The notes under the pieces are model-generated. The model was given only the letters and a program-made list of their open reading frames with translations, did no database searches and was not told the DNA's origin. Made by a program: the position numbers and the translations under genes. A DNA stretch of 64,000 nt, from positions 827,882-891,881 of the forward strand of contig NZ_JAGMUO010000097.1 of assembly GCF_019049325.1 (NCBI RefSeq). The letters are read 5' to 3'. Positions 49,227 through 57,082 of the stretch are shown one piece after another. This DNA comes from Streptomyces sp. AC512_CC834 (GTDB lineage Bacteria > Actinomycetota > Actinomycetes > Streptomycetales > Streptomycetaceae). The first letter of the stretch is position 1, and each line of letters starts with the position of its first letter.

Positions 49227-50354
49227 TCATGGTCGCGTCTCGCCGATCACCCGTACAGCGCGCTCGATCTGTTCCCCGCCGAGGTCCCCGCGAGCGGTCA
49301 GCCTGAGCCGTGAGATGCCGTCGGGCACGGAAGGAGGGCGGAAGCAGCCCACGGACAGGCCGGCCGCACTGCAGTCGGCCGCCCACCGCACGGCCGCCTC
49401 CGGCGAGGGCGCCCGCACCGAGACGACCGCGGCGTCCGGACGTACCGCGTCCAGACCCGCGGCGGTCAGGCGTGCGTGCAGATCCGCGGCGACGGCGCGG
49501 GCCCGCGCCGCGCGCTCCGGCTCGCGGCGCAGCAGGGTGAGCGCCGCGAGCGCCGCGCCCGCCGCGGCCGGGGCGAGGCCGGTGTCGAAGATGAACGTAC
49601 GGGCCGCGTTGACCAGGTGGGCGACGACCCGGGCGGGGCCGAGCACGGCGCCGCCCTGGGCGCCCAGCGACTTGGACAGCGTGACGGTCACGACGACGTC
49701 GTCGCGGCCCGCGAGTCCCGCGGCGTGCGCGGCGCCCCGGCCGCCGTCGCCGAGGACACCGAGCCCGTGCGCGTCGTCGACGACCAGTCCGGCGCCGTGC
49801 TCCCGGCACGCCTGGGCGAGCGCGGCCAGCGGCGCGGCGTCGCCGTCGACCGAGAAGACCGTGTCGGAGACGGCCACCGCGGGTCCGTCGTGCGCCGCCA
49901 GCGCCTTGCGCACGGCGTCCGGGTCGGCGTGCCCCACGACCTGAGTGGTGCCGCGGGCGAGCCGGCAGCCGTCGATCAGTGAGGCGTGGTTGCCCGCGTC
50001 GGAGACGACGAGGCTGCCGTGGGGAGCCAGCGCGGTGACCGCGGCGAGGTTGGCCGCGTAGCCGGAGGAGAAGACGAGCGCGGCCTCGAATCCGCAGAAG
50101 CCGGCCAGTTCGCGTTCGAGTTCGGCGTGCAGTTCGGTCGTGCCGGTCACCAGCCGCGAGCCGGTCGCGCCGCCGCCCCAGGTCCGCGCGGCCAGGACCG
50201 CGCCCGCGACGACCTCCGGGTGCCGGGCCAGCCCGAGGTAGTCGTTGCTCGCCAGGTCCAGCAGCGGCGACGCCGCCGGACGGGGGCGCAGAATCCGTAC
50301 AAGTCCGGCCCGGCGGCGTACCCGGGCCTGCTCGTCGATCCAGCCGAAAGCCAT
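49227..50354 (-). CDS. bioF: 8-amino-7-oxononanoate synthase
   Basis: Condenses pimeloyl-thioester with alanine in biotin synthesis (375 residues, PLP enzyme). Motifs: LDLASNDYLGLARHPEV, GGGATGSRLVTGTTELHAELE, DDAHGLGVLG and the PLP-binding Lys in VTVTLSKSLGAQGG. ATG at 50354 with GGAGGA upstream. It is divergent from bioB-bioA-bioD; all four share the 150-base gap 50355-50504, which holds a palindrome that could bind a biotin regulator. Confidence 0.95.
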   Translation of the reverse strand: MAFGWIDEQARVRRRAGLVRILRPRPAASPLLDLASNDYLGLARHPEVVAGAVLAARTWGGGATGSRLVTGTTELHAELERELAGFCGFEAALVFSSGYAANLAAVTALAPHGSLVVSDAGNHASLIDGCRLARGTTQVVGHADPDAVRKALAAHDGPAVAVSDTVFSVDGDAAPLAALAQACREHGAGLVVDDAHGLGVLGDGGRGAAHAAGLAGRDDVVVTVTLSKSLGAQGGAVLGPARVVAHLVNAARTFIFDTGLAPAAAGAALAALTLLRREPERAARARAVAADLHARLTAAGLDAVRPDAAVVSVRAPSPEAAVRWAADCSAAGLSVGCFRPPSVPDGISRLRLTARGDLGGEQIERAVRVIGETRP

Positions 50355-50418
50355 GGGTCGGTCCTCCGGAGTTTTGTAGGCAGTGGACAGACATTAGCGG
50401 CACGGCCACCCCCGCGAG

Positions 50419-50436
50419 GTGTGGCAATACCCACAC
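50419..50436. promoter_or_regulatory. Candidate operator in the bioF/bioB divergent gap
   Basis: Perfect inverted repeat GTGTGG-CAATAC-CCACAC. Outer sequences GGACAGA (50385-50391) and TCTGTC (50442-50447) form a second inverted pair. Its central position between bioF and bioB makes it a plausible site for a biotin-responsive repressor. Confidence 0.45.
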
Positions 50437-50504
50437 GGTGATCTGTCAGTGTTGTGCAAAGTCTCCTTGGCCGCGGGCGGCCCCTTACGACAGGATCGGC
50501 TCTC

Positions 50505-51698
50505 ATGGACCTGCTGAACACGCTGGTGGACAAGGGGCTTCGGCGCGAGTCGCCGACCCGCGAGGAAGCTCTTGCCGTCCTCGCCACTTCCGACGACGAC
50601 CTGCTCGATGTGGTGGCCGCGGCCGGCAGGCTGCGCCGCCACTGGTTCGGCCGACGGGTGAAACTCAACTATCTCGTCAACCTGAAGTCGGGCCTGTGCC
50701 CCGAGGACTGCTCCTACTGCTCGCAGCGGCTCGGTTCCAAGGCCGAGATCCTCAAGTACACGTGGCTCAAGCCCGATCAGGCATCCGCAGCCGCCGCGGC
50801 GGGGGTGTCCGGCGGCGCCAAGCGGGTGTGCCTGGTGGCCAGCGGGCGCGGCCCGACCGACCGGGACGTGGACCGGGTCTCGGACACCATCAAGACCATC
50901 AAGGAGCAGAACGAGTCCGTCGAGGTGTGCGCCTGCCTGGGGCTGCTCTCCGACGGTCAGGCGGAGCGGCTGCGCGAGGCGGGCGCCGACGCCTACAACC
51001 ACAATCTCAACACGTCCGAGGCGACGTACGGGGACATCACGACCACCCACACGTACGCCGACCGGGTGGACACGGTGACCAAGGCGCACGCGGCCGGGCT
51101 GTCCGCGTGCTCGGGTCTGATCGCGGGCATGGGCGAGAGCGACGAGGACCTGGTCGACGTGGTCTTCTCGCTGCGCGAGCTGGACCCGGACTCGGTGCCC
51201 GTCAACTTCCTGATCCCGATGGAGGGCACGCCGCTGGCCAAGGAGTGGCACCTCACCCCGCAGCGGTGCCTGCGCATCCTGGCGATGACGCGGTTCGTCT
51301 GCCCGGACGTCGAGGTGCGCATCGCGGGCGGGCGCGAGGTCCATCTGCGCACGATGCAGCCGCTCGCCCTGCACCTGGCCAACTCCGTCTTCCTCGGCGA
51401 CTACCTCACCAGCGAGGGCCAGGCGGGCCACGCGGACCTGGAGATGATCGCGGACGCGGGCTTCGAGGTGGAGAGCGCCGACGAGGTCACCCTGCCGGAG
51501 CACCGCGTCTCCGCCCGGGGCGGCTGCGGCTCCCACGAGGGTGCCGACGGCGACGCCGACGCCGGCGGGGGCTGCGGCTCGCACGCGGGCGGCGGAGTGT
51601 GCGGCCCCGCGCCCGCGGCACGCACCGAGGAGCCCCGTACGGACCTGGTGGCGGTACGCCGCCGCGGCGCCGGAACGGACCTCGCGCCCAATGCCTGA
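50505..51698 (+). CDS. bioB: Biotin synthase with Cys/His-rich C-terminal tail
   Basis: Radical-SAM enzyme inserting sulfur into dethiobiotin (397 residues). The [4Fe-4S]/SAM site is CPEDCSYCS (Cys65, 69, 72); [14 protein letters not shown] and [22 protein letters not shown] are conserved core. The family core ends near residue 335; beyond it is a ~60-residue tail with [23 protein letters not shown] and a basic end. Three Cys and two His there could bind metal or an Fe-S cluster. The ATG at 50505 lacks a strong ribosome site. bioA starts inside its last codons (8-base overlap). Confidence 0.96.
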   Translation: MDLLNTLVDKGLRRESPTREEALAVLATSDDDLLDVVAAAGRLRRHWFGRRVKLNYLVNLKSGLCPEDCSYCSQRLGSKAEILKYTWLKPDQASAAAAAGVSGGAKRVCLVASGRGPTDRDVDRVSDTIKTIKEQNESVEVCACLGLLSDGQAERLREAGADAYNHNLNTSEATYGDITTTHTYADRVDTVTKAHAAGLSACSGLIAGMGESDEDLVDVVFSLRELDPDSVPVNFLIPMEGTPLAKEWHLTPQRCLRILAMTRFVCPDVEVRIAGGREVHLRTMQPLALHLANSVFLGDYLTSEGQAGHADLEMIADAGFEVESADEVTLPEHRVSARGGCGSHEGADGDADAGGGCGSHAGGGVCGPAPAARTEEPRTDLVAVRRRGAGTDLAPNA

Positions 51699-52983
51699 GC
51701 CTGAGCCCGCGCTGAGCGTGGACGAGCTGCTGGCGCTCGACCGGCGGCACGTCTGGCACCCGTACGGCCCCATGCCCGGCCGCCAGGACCCGCTCGTCGT
51801 GGAGTCGGCGAGCGGCGTGCGGCTGCGGCCGGCCGACGGTTCGGGGGAACTGGTCGACGGGATGTCGTCCTGGTGGTCGGCGATCCACGGCTACAACCAC
51901 CCGGTGCTGAACGAGGCGGCGCGCGAGCAACTGGGGCGGATGAGCCATGTGATGTTCGGCGGGCTCACCCACGAGCCCGCCGTGCGGCTCGCGAAGCTCC
52001 TTGTCGACATGTCGCCCGAGGGCCTTGAGCACGTGTTCCTCGCCGACTCCGGTTCGGTGTCGGTCGAGGTCGCCGTCAAGATGTGCCTGCAGTACTGGCG
52101 TTCGCTGGGCCGGCCCGGCAAGCACCGCCTGCTGACCTGGCGCGGCGGCTACCACGGCGACACCTGGCAGCCCATGTCGGTGTGCGACCCCGAGGGCGGG
52201 ATGCACGAGCTGTGGCAGGGCGTCCTGCCCCGCCAGATCTTCGCGGACGCGCCGCCGGCGGAGTACGAGGAGACGTACGCCGACCAGTTGCGGTCACTGA
52301 TCGAGCGGCACGCCGACGAACTGGCCGCGGTGATCGTCGAGCCGGTGGTGCAGGGCGCGGGCGGGATGCGCTTCCACTCCCCCGCGTATCTGCGGGTGCT
52401 GCGCGAGGCGTGCGACGCGCACGGCGTGCTGTTGGTGTTCGACGAGATCGCCACCGGCTTCGGGCGCACGGGCGCGTTGTTCGCGGCGGATCACGCGGCG
52501 GTGACACCGGACGTGATGTGTGTGGGCAAGGCGCTGACCGGCGGTTATCTGACGATGGCGGCCACGCTGTGCACGTCACGGGTGGCCGAGGGCATCTCGC
52601 GGGGCGAGGTGCCGGTACTGGCCCACGGACCGACGTTCATGGGCAATCCGCTGGCGGCGGCCGTGGCGTGCGCGTCGATCGGGCTGCTGCTCGGCCAGGA
52701 CTGGCTCGCGGAGGTCAAGCGGATCGAGGCGGGCCTGGTCGACGGGCTCGCGCCCGCCGCCGAGCTGCCGGGCGTGCGTGACGTACGGGTGCTCGGCGCG
52801 ATCGGGGTGGTGCGGCTCGATCACACCGTCGACATGAAGGCGGCGACGGAGGCGGCCGTGCGCGAGGGCGTGTGGCTGCGGCCGTTCCGCGACCTGATCT
52901 ACACGATGCCGCCGTACGTCACGGGCGACGTGGACGTGGCGCGCATCGCCCGCGCGGTGTGCGTGGCGGCACAGGAGGGGTGA
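51691..52983 (+). CDS. bioA: Adenosylmethionine-8-amino-7-oxononanoate aminotransferase
   Basis: PLP aminotransferase (430 residues) making 7,8-diaminopelargonic acid. BioA motifs: [11 protein letters not shown] near the N-terminus, [65 protein letters not shown], and PLP Lys in [11 protein letters not shown]; then [18 protein letters not shown]. Overlap with bioB by eight bases indicates coupled translation. It ends before a 16-bp repeat array preceding bioD. Confidence 0.96.
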   Translation: MPEPEPALSVDELLALDRRHVWHPYGPMPGRQDPLVVESASGVRLRPADGSGELVDGMSSWWSAIHGYNHPVLNEAAREQLGRMSHVMFGGLTHEPAVRLAKLLVDMSPEGLEHVFLADSGSVSVEVAVKMCLQYWRSLGRPGKHRLLTWRGGYHGDTWQPMSVCDPEGGMHELWQGVLPRQIFADAPPAEYEETYADQLRSLIERHADELAAVIVEPVVQGAGGMRFHSPAYLRVLREACDAHGVLLVFDEIATGFGRTGALFAADHAAVTPDVMCVGKALTGGYLTMAATLCTSRVAEGISRGEVPVLAHGPTFMGNPLAAAVACASIGLLLGQDWLAEVKRIEAGLVDGLAPAAELPGVRDVRVLGAIGVVRLDHTVDMKAATEAAVREGVWLRPFRDLIYTMPPYVTGDVDVARIARAVCVAAQEG

Positions 52984-52989
52984 CAGGAA

Positions 52990-53037
52990 GGGTGACAGGA
53001 GGGAAGGGTGACAGGAGGGAAGGGTGACAGGAGAGGT
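52990..53037 (+). repeat. 16-bp tandem repeat between bioA and bioD carrying ribosome sites
   Basis: Units GGGTGACAGGAGGGAA at 52990-53005 and 53006-53021 and a variant at 53022-53037. Each holds a GTG and AGGAGG or AGGAGA, so repeat number changes the number of possible ribosome sites and starts upstream of bioD. Confidence 0.75.
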
Positions 53038-53047
53038 GACAGGTGAC

Positions 53048-53764
53048 ATGCCGGTACTGGTGATCACTGGCACGGACACGGAGGTCGGCAAGACGGTCGT
53101 GACCGCCGCCGTCGCCGCGACGGCCCTGGCGGGCGGCCGGTCGGTGGCCGTGCTGAAGGCCGCGCAGACGGGCGTGGGGCCGGGCGAGGCCGGGGACGCC
53201 CAGGAGGTGGCCCGCCTCGCGGGTGCCGTGACGGTGGCCGAAGTGGCCCGGTTCCCCGAGCCGTTGGCACCGGGCACGGCCGCACGCCGGGCGGGCCGGG
53301 CGCCGGTGCGCCCGCGGGAGGTGGCGGAGGCCGCGGACAAACTGGCCACCGAGCACGACCTGGTGCTCGTCGAGGGCGCGGGCGGACTGCTCGTACGCTT
53401 CGACGCGGCCGGCGGGACGCTGGCGGACGTCGCCTGCCTGCTGGGCGCACCGGTGCTGCTGGTGGCGTCGGCGGGACTGGGCACGCTGAACACCACGGAA
53501 CTGACGGCGCGTGAGCTGCGTTCCCGTGGGCTGGAGCTGCCGGGTGTGGTGATCGGGAGCTGGCCCGGGACCCCGGACCTCGCCTCACGCTGCAACCTCG
53601 CGGACCTCCCTGACGTGTCCTGCGCTCCCCTGCTCGGCGCCGTGCCCGCCGGGGCGGGCTCCCTCCGGCCGGCCGCCTTCCGATCGGCGGCACCGCGCTG
53701 GCTGGCACCGCGGCTGGAGGGCACGTGGGACGCGGACACGTTCCGCACCCTGCAGGGGCCGTGA
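53048..53764 (+). CDS. bioD: Dethiobiotin synthetase
   Basis: ATP-dependent carboxylase closing the ureido ring (238 residues). P-loop GTDTEVGKTVVTAAVA at the N-terminus, KAAQTGVGPGEAGD (catalytic Lys/Thr) and VEGAGGLLVRFD (switch region) are visible; also PVLLVASAGLGTLNTTEL. The ATG at 53048 is the usual start; an in-frame GTG at 53024 within the upstream repeat would add eight residues. The C-terminus is longer and Ala/Pro-rich compared with short bacterial BioDs. Confidence 0.95.
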   Translation: MPVLVITGTDTEVGKTVVTAAVAATALAGGRSVAVLKAAQTGVGPGEAGDAQEVARLAGAVTVAEVARFPEPLAPGTAARRAGRAPVRPREVAEAADKLATEHDLVLVEGAGGLLVRFDAAGGTLADVACLLGAPVLLVASAGLGTLNTTELTARELRSRGLELPGVVIGSWPGTPDLASRCNLADLPDVSCAPLLGAVPAGAGSLRPAAFRSAAPRWLAPRLEGTWDADTFRTLQGP

Positions 53765-53799
53765 CCGGCGGCGCGGGAGGCCGCCGGTCGACGCCGAGG

Positions 53800-53859
53800 G
53801 CTCGGCCGCCGGCTCGGCCGCCGGCTCGGCCGCCGGCTCGGCCGCCGGCTCGGCCGAGG
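53800..53859. repeat. 12-bp tandem repeat (5 units) downstream of bioD
   Basis: Five units of GCTCGGCCGCCG (last one variant) in the 290-base gap between bioD and the methyltransferase gene. The gap has no convincing gene. Confidence 0.8.
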
Positions 53860-54052
53860 GCGTGGTCTCCTTCCGTGACCGCGTGCGGGGCCAGGCTCCG
53901 GGGCCCGGTGCCGGGCCCCGCCGGAGGCCGGCCGTCCTTCGCGGTCCGGGGTCGGGTCGCCTGCGGAGCGGAAAGGTGTGCTCGCGCGGTGGGTGCGTGG
54001 CGCCGGTACGGGGGACAATCGCGGTAAGGCACCACCTCGTGAGGGAGGTCCC

Positions 54053-54742
54053 ATGCCGCTGCGATCCGCCCGTGACCGCGGGGTGCCGCGGGACGCCGTG
54101 CACCATCCGCTGTTCGCCCGCTACTACGCCCGGATCAGTGTGGGCGCCGAGACCCGCATGGGCATGGCGCGCGTGCGCGAGCGGCTGCTCGCCGGGCTGT
54201 CGGGGCGGGTGATCGAGGTCGGCGCGGGCAACGGGCTGAACTTCTCGCACTATCCGGGCACCGTCTCCGAGGTCGTCGCCATCGAACCGGAGCGCGTGCT
54301 GCGGCAGTTGGCCGTGGAGGCGGCGTTGCGCGCTCAGGTGCCGGTGGACGTGGCACCGGGCGCGGCGGAGGCCCTGCCGGTCAAGAGCGAGGCCTTCGAC
54401 GCGGCCGTGGTCTCGCTGGTGCTGTGCAGCGTCCGCGACGTTCCACGGGCGCTGGGGGAGCTGCGGCGGGTGCTGCGGCCCAGCGGACAGGTGCGGTTCT
54501 TCGAGCACGGCCGGGGCGGTGGGCGGGTGATGACCTTCACCCAGCGCGCGCTCGACCGGACGCTGTGGCCCCCGCTGTCCGGCGGCTGCCACCTGTCCCG
54601 CGAACCGGTCGCCGCGCTGCGGGAGGCGGGGTTCGCGCTCGGGCCCTACCGGCGGCTGATGATGCCGGAGAACGGTCCGGCGCTGCCGAGTTCGTACTGC
54701 GTGCTCGGCACCGCCTGGCGTCCGCCCGGAACACCGGAGTAG
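54053..54742 (+). CDS. SAM-dependent class I methyltransferase
   Basis: A 229-residue methyltransferase of the UbiE-like/METTL7-like type. SAM-binding motif I VIEVGAGNGLNFSHYP, acidic VVAIEPERVLRQLA, AEALPVKSEAFDAAVVSLVLCSV, then LRRVLRPSGQVRFFEHGRG. The N-terminus HPLFARYYARISVGAE is typical of this small-molecule/lipid methyltransferase group. GAGGGAGG before the ATG. Its stop abuts the stop of the convergent Fic-like gene. Substrate unknown. Confidence 0.87.
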   Translation: MPLRSARDRGVPRDAVHHPLFARYYARISVGAETRMGMARVRERLLAGLSGRVIEVGAGNGLNFSHYPGTVSEVVAIEPERVLRQLAVEAALRAQVPVDVAPGAAEALPVKSEAFDAAVVSLVLCSVRDVPRALGELRRVLRPSGQVRFFEHGRGGGRVMTFTQRALDRTLWPPLSGGCHLSREPVAALREAGFALGPYRRLMMPENGPALPSSYCVLGTAWRPPGTPE

Positions 54743-55117
54743 TCACGCGCTCCAGCGGCGCAGCTCGTCCGCGATCTCCTCGACCGACGCCTCGCCCCTC
54801 TTCACCAGCAGCGCGAGGTCCCGCACCTGCTCGGGTGTGGTCGTGACCTCGACCCCACCGGCCACCAGGTAGGCGTAGGCGACCGCGGAGGCGAACAGGG
54901 CGTTGGAACGCTCCAGCGCGGGGACGTGGATCAGCAACTGGAGCAGCGCGGCGGCGCGCGCGTGGGGGGTGTCGTAGACGGGAGTGTCGAATATCTCGGC
55001 GCGGTGGCGGGCGACGGCCGCGACGAGCGCTCCCCAGTCGGTGACCCGCGGGTCACCCGGAGTGCGCTGTTCGGCGAGCATCAGCAGCCAGGCGAGATCG
55101 ATGGTGAGGTCGTTCAT
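54743..55117 (-). CDS. Fic/Doc-like toxin with degenerate motif
   Basis: A 124-residue protein of the 'Fic family toxin-antitoxin, toxin component' group found in Streptomyces. The region HVPALERSNALFASAVAYAYL aligns with the Fic/Doc motif HxFx(D/N)xNKRT-ALxxAL but keeps only the His and the hydrophobic helix: the Asn-Lys-Arg core is replaced. Doc-type toxins phosphorylate elongation factor Tu and Fic types AMPylate; with these changes either activity is doubtful. A ribbon-helix-helix gene lies 17 bases upstream on the same strand. Length fits Doc. No membrane segment. Confidence 0.75.
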   Translation of the reverse strand: MNDLTIDLAWLLMLAEQRTPGDPRVTDWGALVAAVARHRAEIFDTPVYDTPHARAAALLQLLIHVPALERSNALFASAVAYAYLVAGGVEVTTTPEQVRDLALLVKRGEASVEEIADELRRWSA

Positions 55118-55134
55118 CCGGATGCCCCGACGGC

Positions 55135-55362
55135 TCAGCCGCGGCCCTCGCCGACCTCCTCGGCGAACACCTTCTCGTACTGCCGCATGAAGTCGGCGGC
55201 GGCCTCCACGAAGGTGTGGCCGGCCTCACCGGTGTCCTGCCGCACCAGTTCCTCGATGTAGCGGTTGACGCTCATCCCCCGGGCCAGCGCCTTGTCGCGG
55301 GCCGCCCGGGCGGTGCCCTCGTCCACCCGCACGTTCAACTGGGCCTTCTGGGTCTTCGCCAT
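55135..55362 (-). CDS. Ribbon-helix-helix antitoxin
   Basis: A 75-residue CopG/Arc-type DNA-binding protein: beta-strand KAQLNVRVDEGTARAARDKALARGMSVNRYIEELVRQDTG is the RHH fold, followed by an acidic C-terminal tail (EAAADFMRQYEKVFAEEVGEG) that could wrap the toxin. It is first in a two-gene operon with the Fic-like gene. Its promoter contains a perfect palindrome 8 bases before the start, as expected for autoregulation. ATG at 55362. Confidence 0.88.
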   Translation of the reverse strand: MAKTQKAQLNVRVDEGTARAARDKALARGMSVNRYIEELVRQDTGEAGHTFVEAAADFMRQYEKVFAEEVGEGRG

Positions 55363-55368
55363 ACCTCG

Positions 55369-55398
55369 AAGCTAGCGCCGAAACGCTAGCACTGGCAA
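55369..55398 (-). promoter_or_regulatory. Toxin-antitoxin promoter with palindromic operator
   Basis: Minus-strand promoter TTGCCA (complement of 55393-55398), 18-bp spacer, TAGCTT (complement of 55369-55374). The palindrome GCTAGCG-CCGAAA-CGCTAGC (55371-55377/55384-55390) fills the spacer and overlaps the -10, so RHH binding would block RNA polymerase. Confidence 0.7.
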
Positions 55399-55480
55399 GG
55401 GCGGTTTCGCCCCGAGCCGGTCCCACGGCTGGAGCGGACGCTCCGGTGGGGGTGGTGGCGGCCCTCGCACACGAGTGATT

Positions 55481-55522
55481 GACTCCGGTGAATCGACTCC
55501 GGTGAATCGACTCCCAGTGACC
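55481..55522. repeat. 14-bp direct repeats before the LLM oxidoreductase gene
   Basis: GACTCCGGTGAATC occurs twice in tandem (55481-55494, 55495-55508) and a variant follows to 55522, in the promoter region of the next gene. May be regulatory iterons or simple slippage. Confidence 0.6.
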
Positions 55523-55550
55523 GGAAGTCCCCCGCGTGCGAGGAGGGTTC

Positions 55551-56435
55551 ATGTCACGTCCGTTCCGCTTCGGCGTCAACCTGACGACCTCCGCCCCGGC
55601 CGACGAGTGGAGTGCCAAGTGCCGGCGGGCCGAGGAGCTCGGGTACGACGTGATCCTGGTCCCGGACCATCTCGGCATGCCGGCGCCGTTCCCGGCCCTG
55701 GTCGCGGCGGCCCGGGCCACCGAGCGGCCGCGGCTGGGCACGTTCGTGCTCAACGCGGGCTTCTGGAACCCGGCGCTGCTGGCCCGGGAGGTGGCGACCA
55801 CGGACGCCCTGACGGACGGGCGCCTGGAGCTCGGTCTCGGCACCGGCTACCTGCGGGAGGAGCACGACACGGCGGGGCTGCCATTCGGTTCGCCGGGCGA
55901 GCGGGTGGACCGGCTGCGGCACACGGTCGAGGAGCTGGAGCGGCTGCTCGGCGACGAGGAGTACCGGCCGCGCCCGGTGCAGGAGTCCGGGGTGCCGCTG
56001 CTGATCGGCGCGAACGGCGACCGGATGCTGGAGCTGACGGCCCGGCACGCCGCCGTCGCCGCGTTCACCGGCGCGCGCACGGTGCCCGGGACGGGGCGGC
56101 TGACGCCCATCACCGCCGAGGAGCTCGACGGACGCGTCGCGCGGTACCGGGAGCTGGCGGCGGGCCGCGCGGAACCGGCCGAGCTGAACCTGCTCATCCA
56201 GACGGTCGTCGTCACCGAGGACCGCGAGGCGGCCGTCCGCCCCTATCTGGAGCACGTGCCGCACCTGACCGCCGCGGGGCTGCTGGAGCTGCCCGTCCTC
56301 CTGGTCGGAACGCTGGAGCAGCTCACGGCGCAGGTGCGGGAGCAGCGCGAGCGGTACGGCTTCACGTATCTGAGCGTGCTGGAGCCGTCCATGGAGGCCT
56401 TCGCCCCGGTGATGCGGGCGCTGCGCGGCGGCTGA
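55551..56435 (+). CDS. LLM-class F420-dependent oxidoreductase
   Basis: A 294-residue luciferase-like TIM-barrel enzyme. RFGVNLTTSAPADEW, DVILVPDHLG, ATERPRLGTFVLN, DALTDGRLELGLGTGYLREEH and VPLLIGANGDRMLELTARHA are family signatures; the GRxxLGLGxG motif contacts deazaflavin F420 or FMN. The ATG at 55551 has GAGGAGGG upstream; an in-frame GTG at 55536 is unnecessary. Hydride transfer to an unknown substrate. Confidence 0.9.
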   Translation: MSRPFRFGVNLTTSAPADEWSAKCRRAEELGYDVILVPDHLGMPAPFPALVAAARATERPRLGTFVLNAGFWNPALLAREVATTDALTDGRLELGLGTGYLREEHDTAGLPFGSPGERVDRLRHTVEELERLLGDEEYRPRPVQESGVPLLIGANGDRMLELTARHAAVAAFTGARTVPGTGRLTPITAEELDGRVARYRELAAGRAEPAELNLLIQTVVVTEDREAAVRPYLEHVPHLTAAGLLELPVLLVGTLEQLTAQVREQRERYGFTYLSVLEPSMEAFAPVMRALRGG

Positions 56436-56492
56436 CGGTCCGCATGCCGGAATTCCGCCGGGTGCGCCCGCCGCGCGTGGTGGGATCGCCGC

Positions 56493-56918
56493 ATGAACGA
56501 TCTGCGGATACGGCCCGCCGGGCCCGAGGACCTGGACGCCGTGCTGGCCTTCTGGAAGACGGCCGCCGAGGGGACGAGCATCAGCGACGACCGGGACGGC
56601 GTGGAACGCCTGGTGACGCGCGACCCCGAGGCCCTGATCCTGGCCGAACGCGGCGGGGACCTGGTGGGCACGGTGATCGCGGGCTTCGACGGCTGGCGCT
56701 GCCATCTGTACCGCCTGGCGGTGCACCCGGACCACCGGCGCGGGGGCATCGGCTCGGCCCTGCTCACCGCCGCCGAGGAGCGGTTCGTACGGCTCGGCGG
56801 GCGCCGCGGGGACGCGATGGTGCTGCGGCGCAACGAGCGGGCCCAGCATGCCTGGCGGGCGGCCGGGTACGCGCCCGAAGAGCAGTGGCGACGCTGGGTG
56901 AAGCCCCTCACCGAGTGA
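56493..56918 (+). CDS. GNAT-family N-acetyltransferase
   Basis: A 141-residue GNAT. The acetyl-CoA pyrophosphate loop is RRGGIGSALLTAAEERF (Q/RxxGxG/A), preceded by LYRLAVHPDHRRGG; C-terminal NERAQHAWRAAGYAPEEQWRRWVK is the RimI-like strand-helix end. Starts MNDLRIRPAGPEDLDAVLAFW. Acceptor amine unknown. It follows the LLM gene by 57 bases. Confidence 0.9.
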   Translation: MNDLRIRPAGPEDLDAVLAFWKTAAEGTSISDDRDGVERLVTRDPEALILAERGGDLVGTVIAGFDGWRCHLYRLAVHPDHRRGGIGSALLTAAEERFVRLGGRRGDAMVLRRNERAQHAWRAAGYAPEEQWRRWVKPLTE

Positions 56919-57082
56919 ACCGACTGAACCGACGGAAAAAACGGAAACGACGTAACCGACCGAAAGGTTGAGCACCGGCGCATGAGCGAGTCCCCGACGG
57001 CGGTTCTCCCGGCGCCTTCCTCCGGCGCACGACATCGGGCGAACCTCCGGGTCCTGGCCGATCATGGACCCGAGGTGACCCG

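Noticed and set aside
53024-53047. GTG at 53024 as bioD start
   Set aside because: It lies in the 16-bp repeat and adds eight non-conserved residues; ATG 53048 gives the normal BioD N-terminus.
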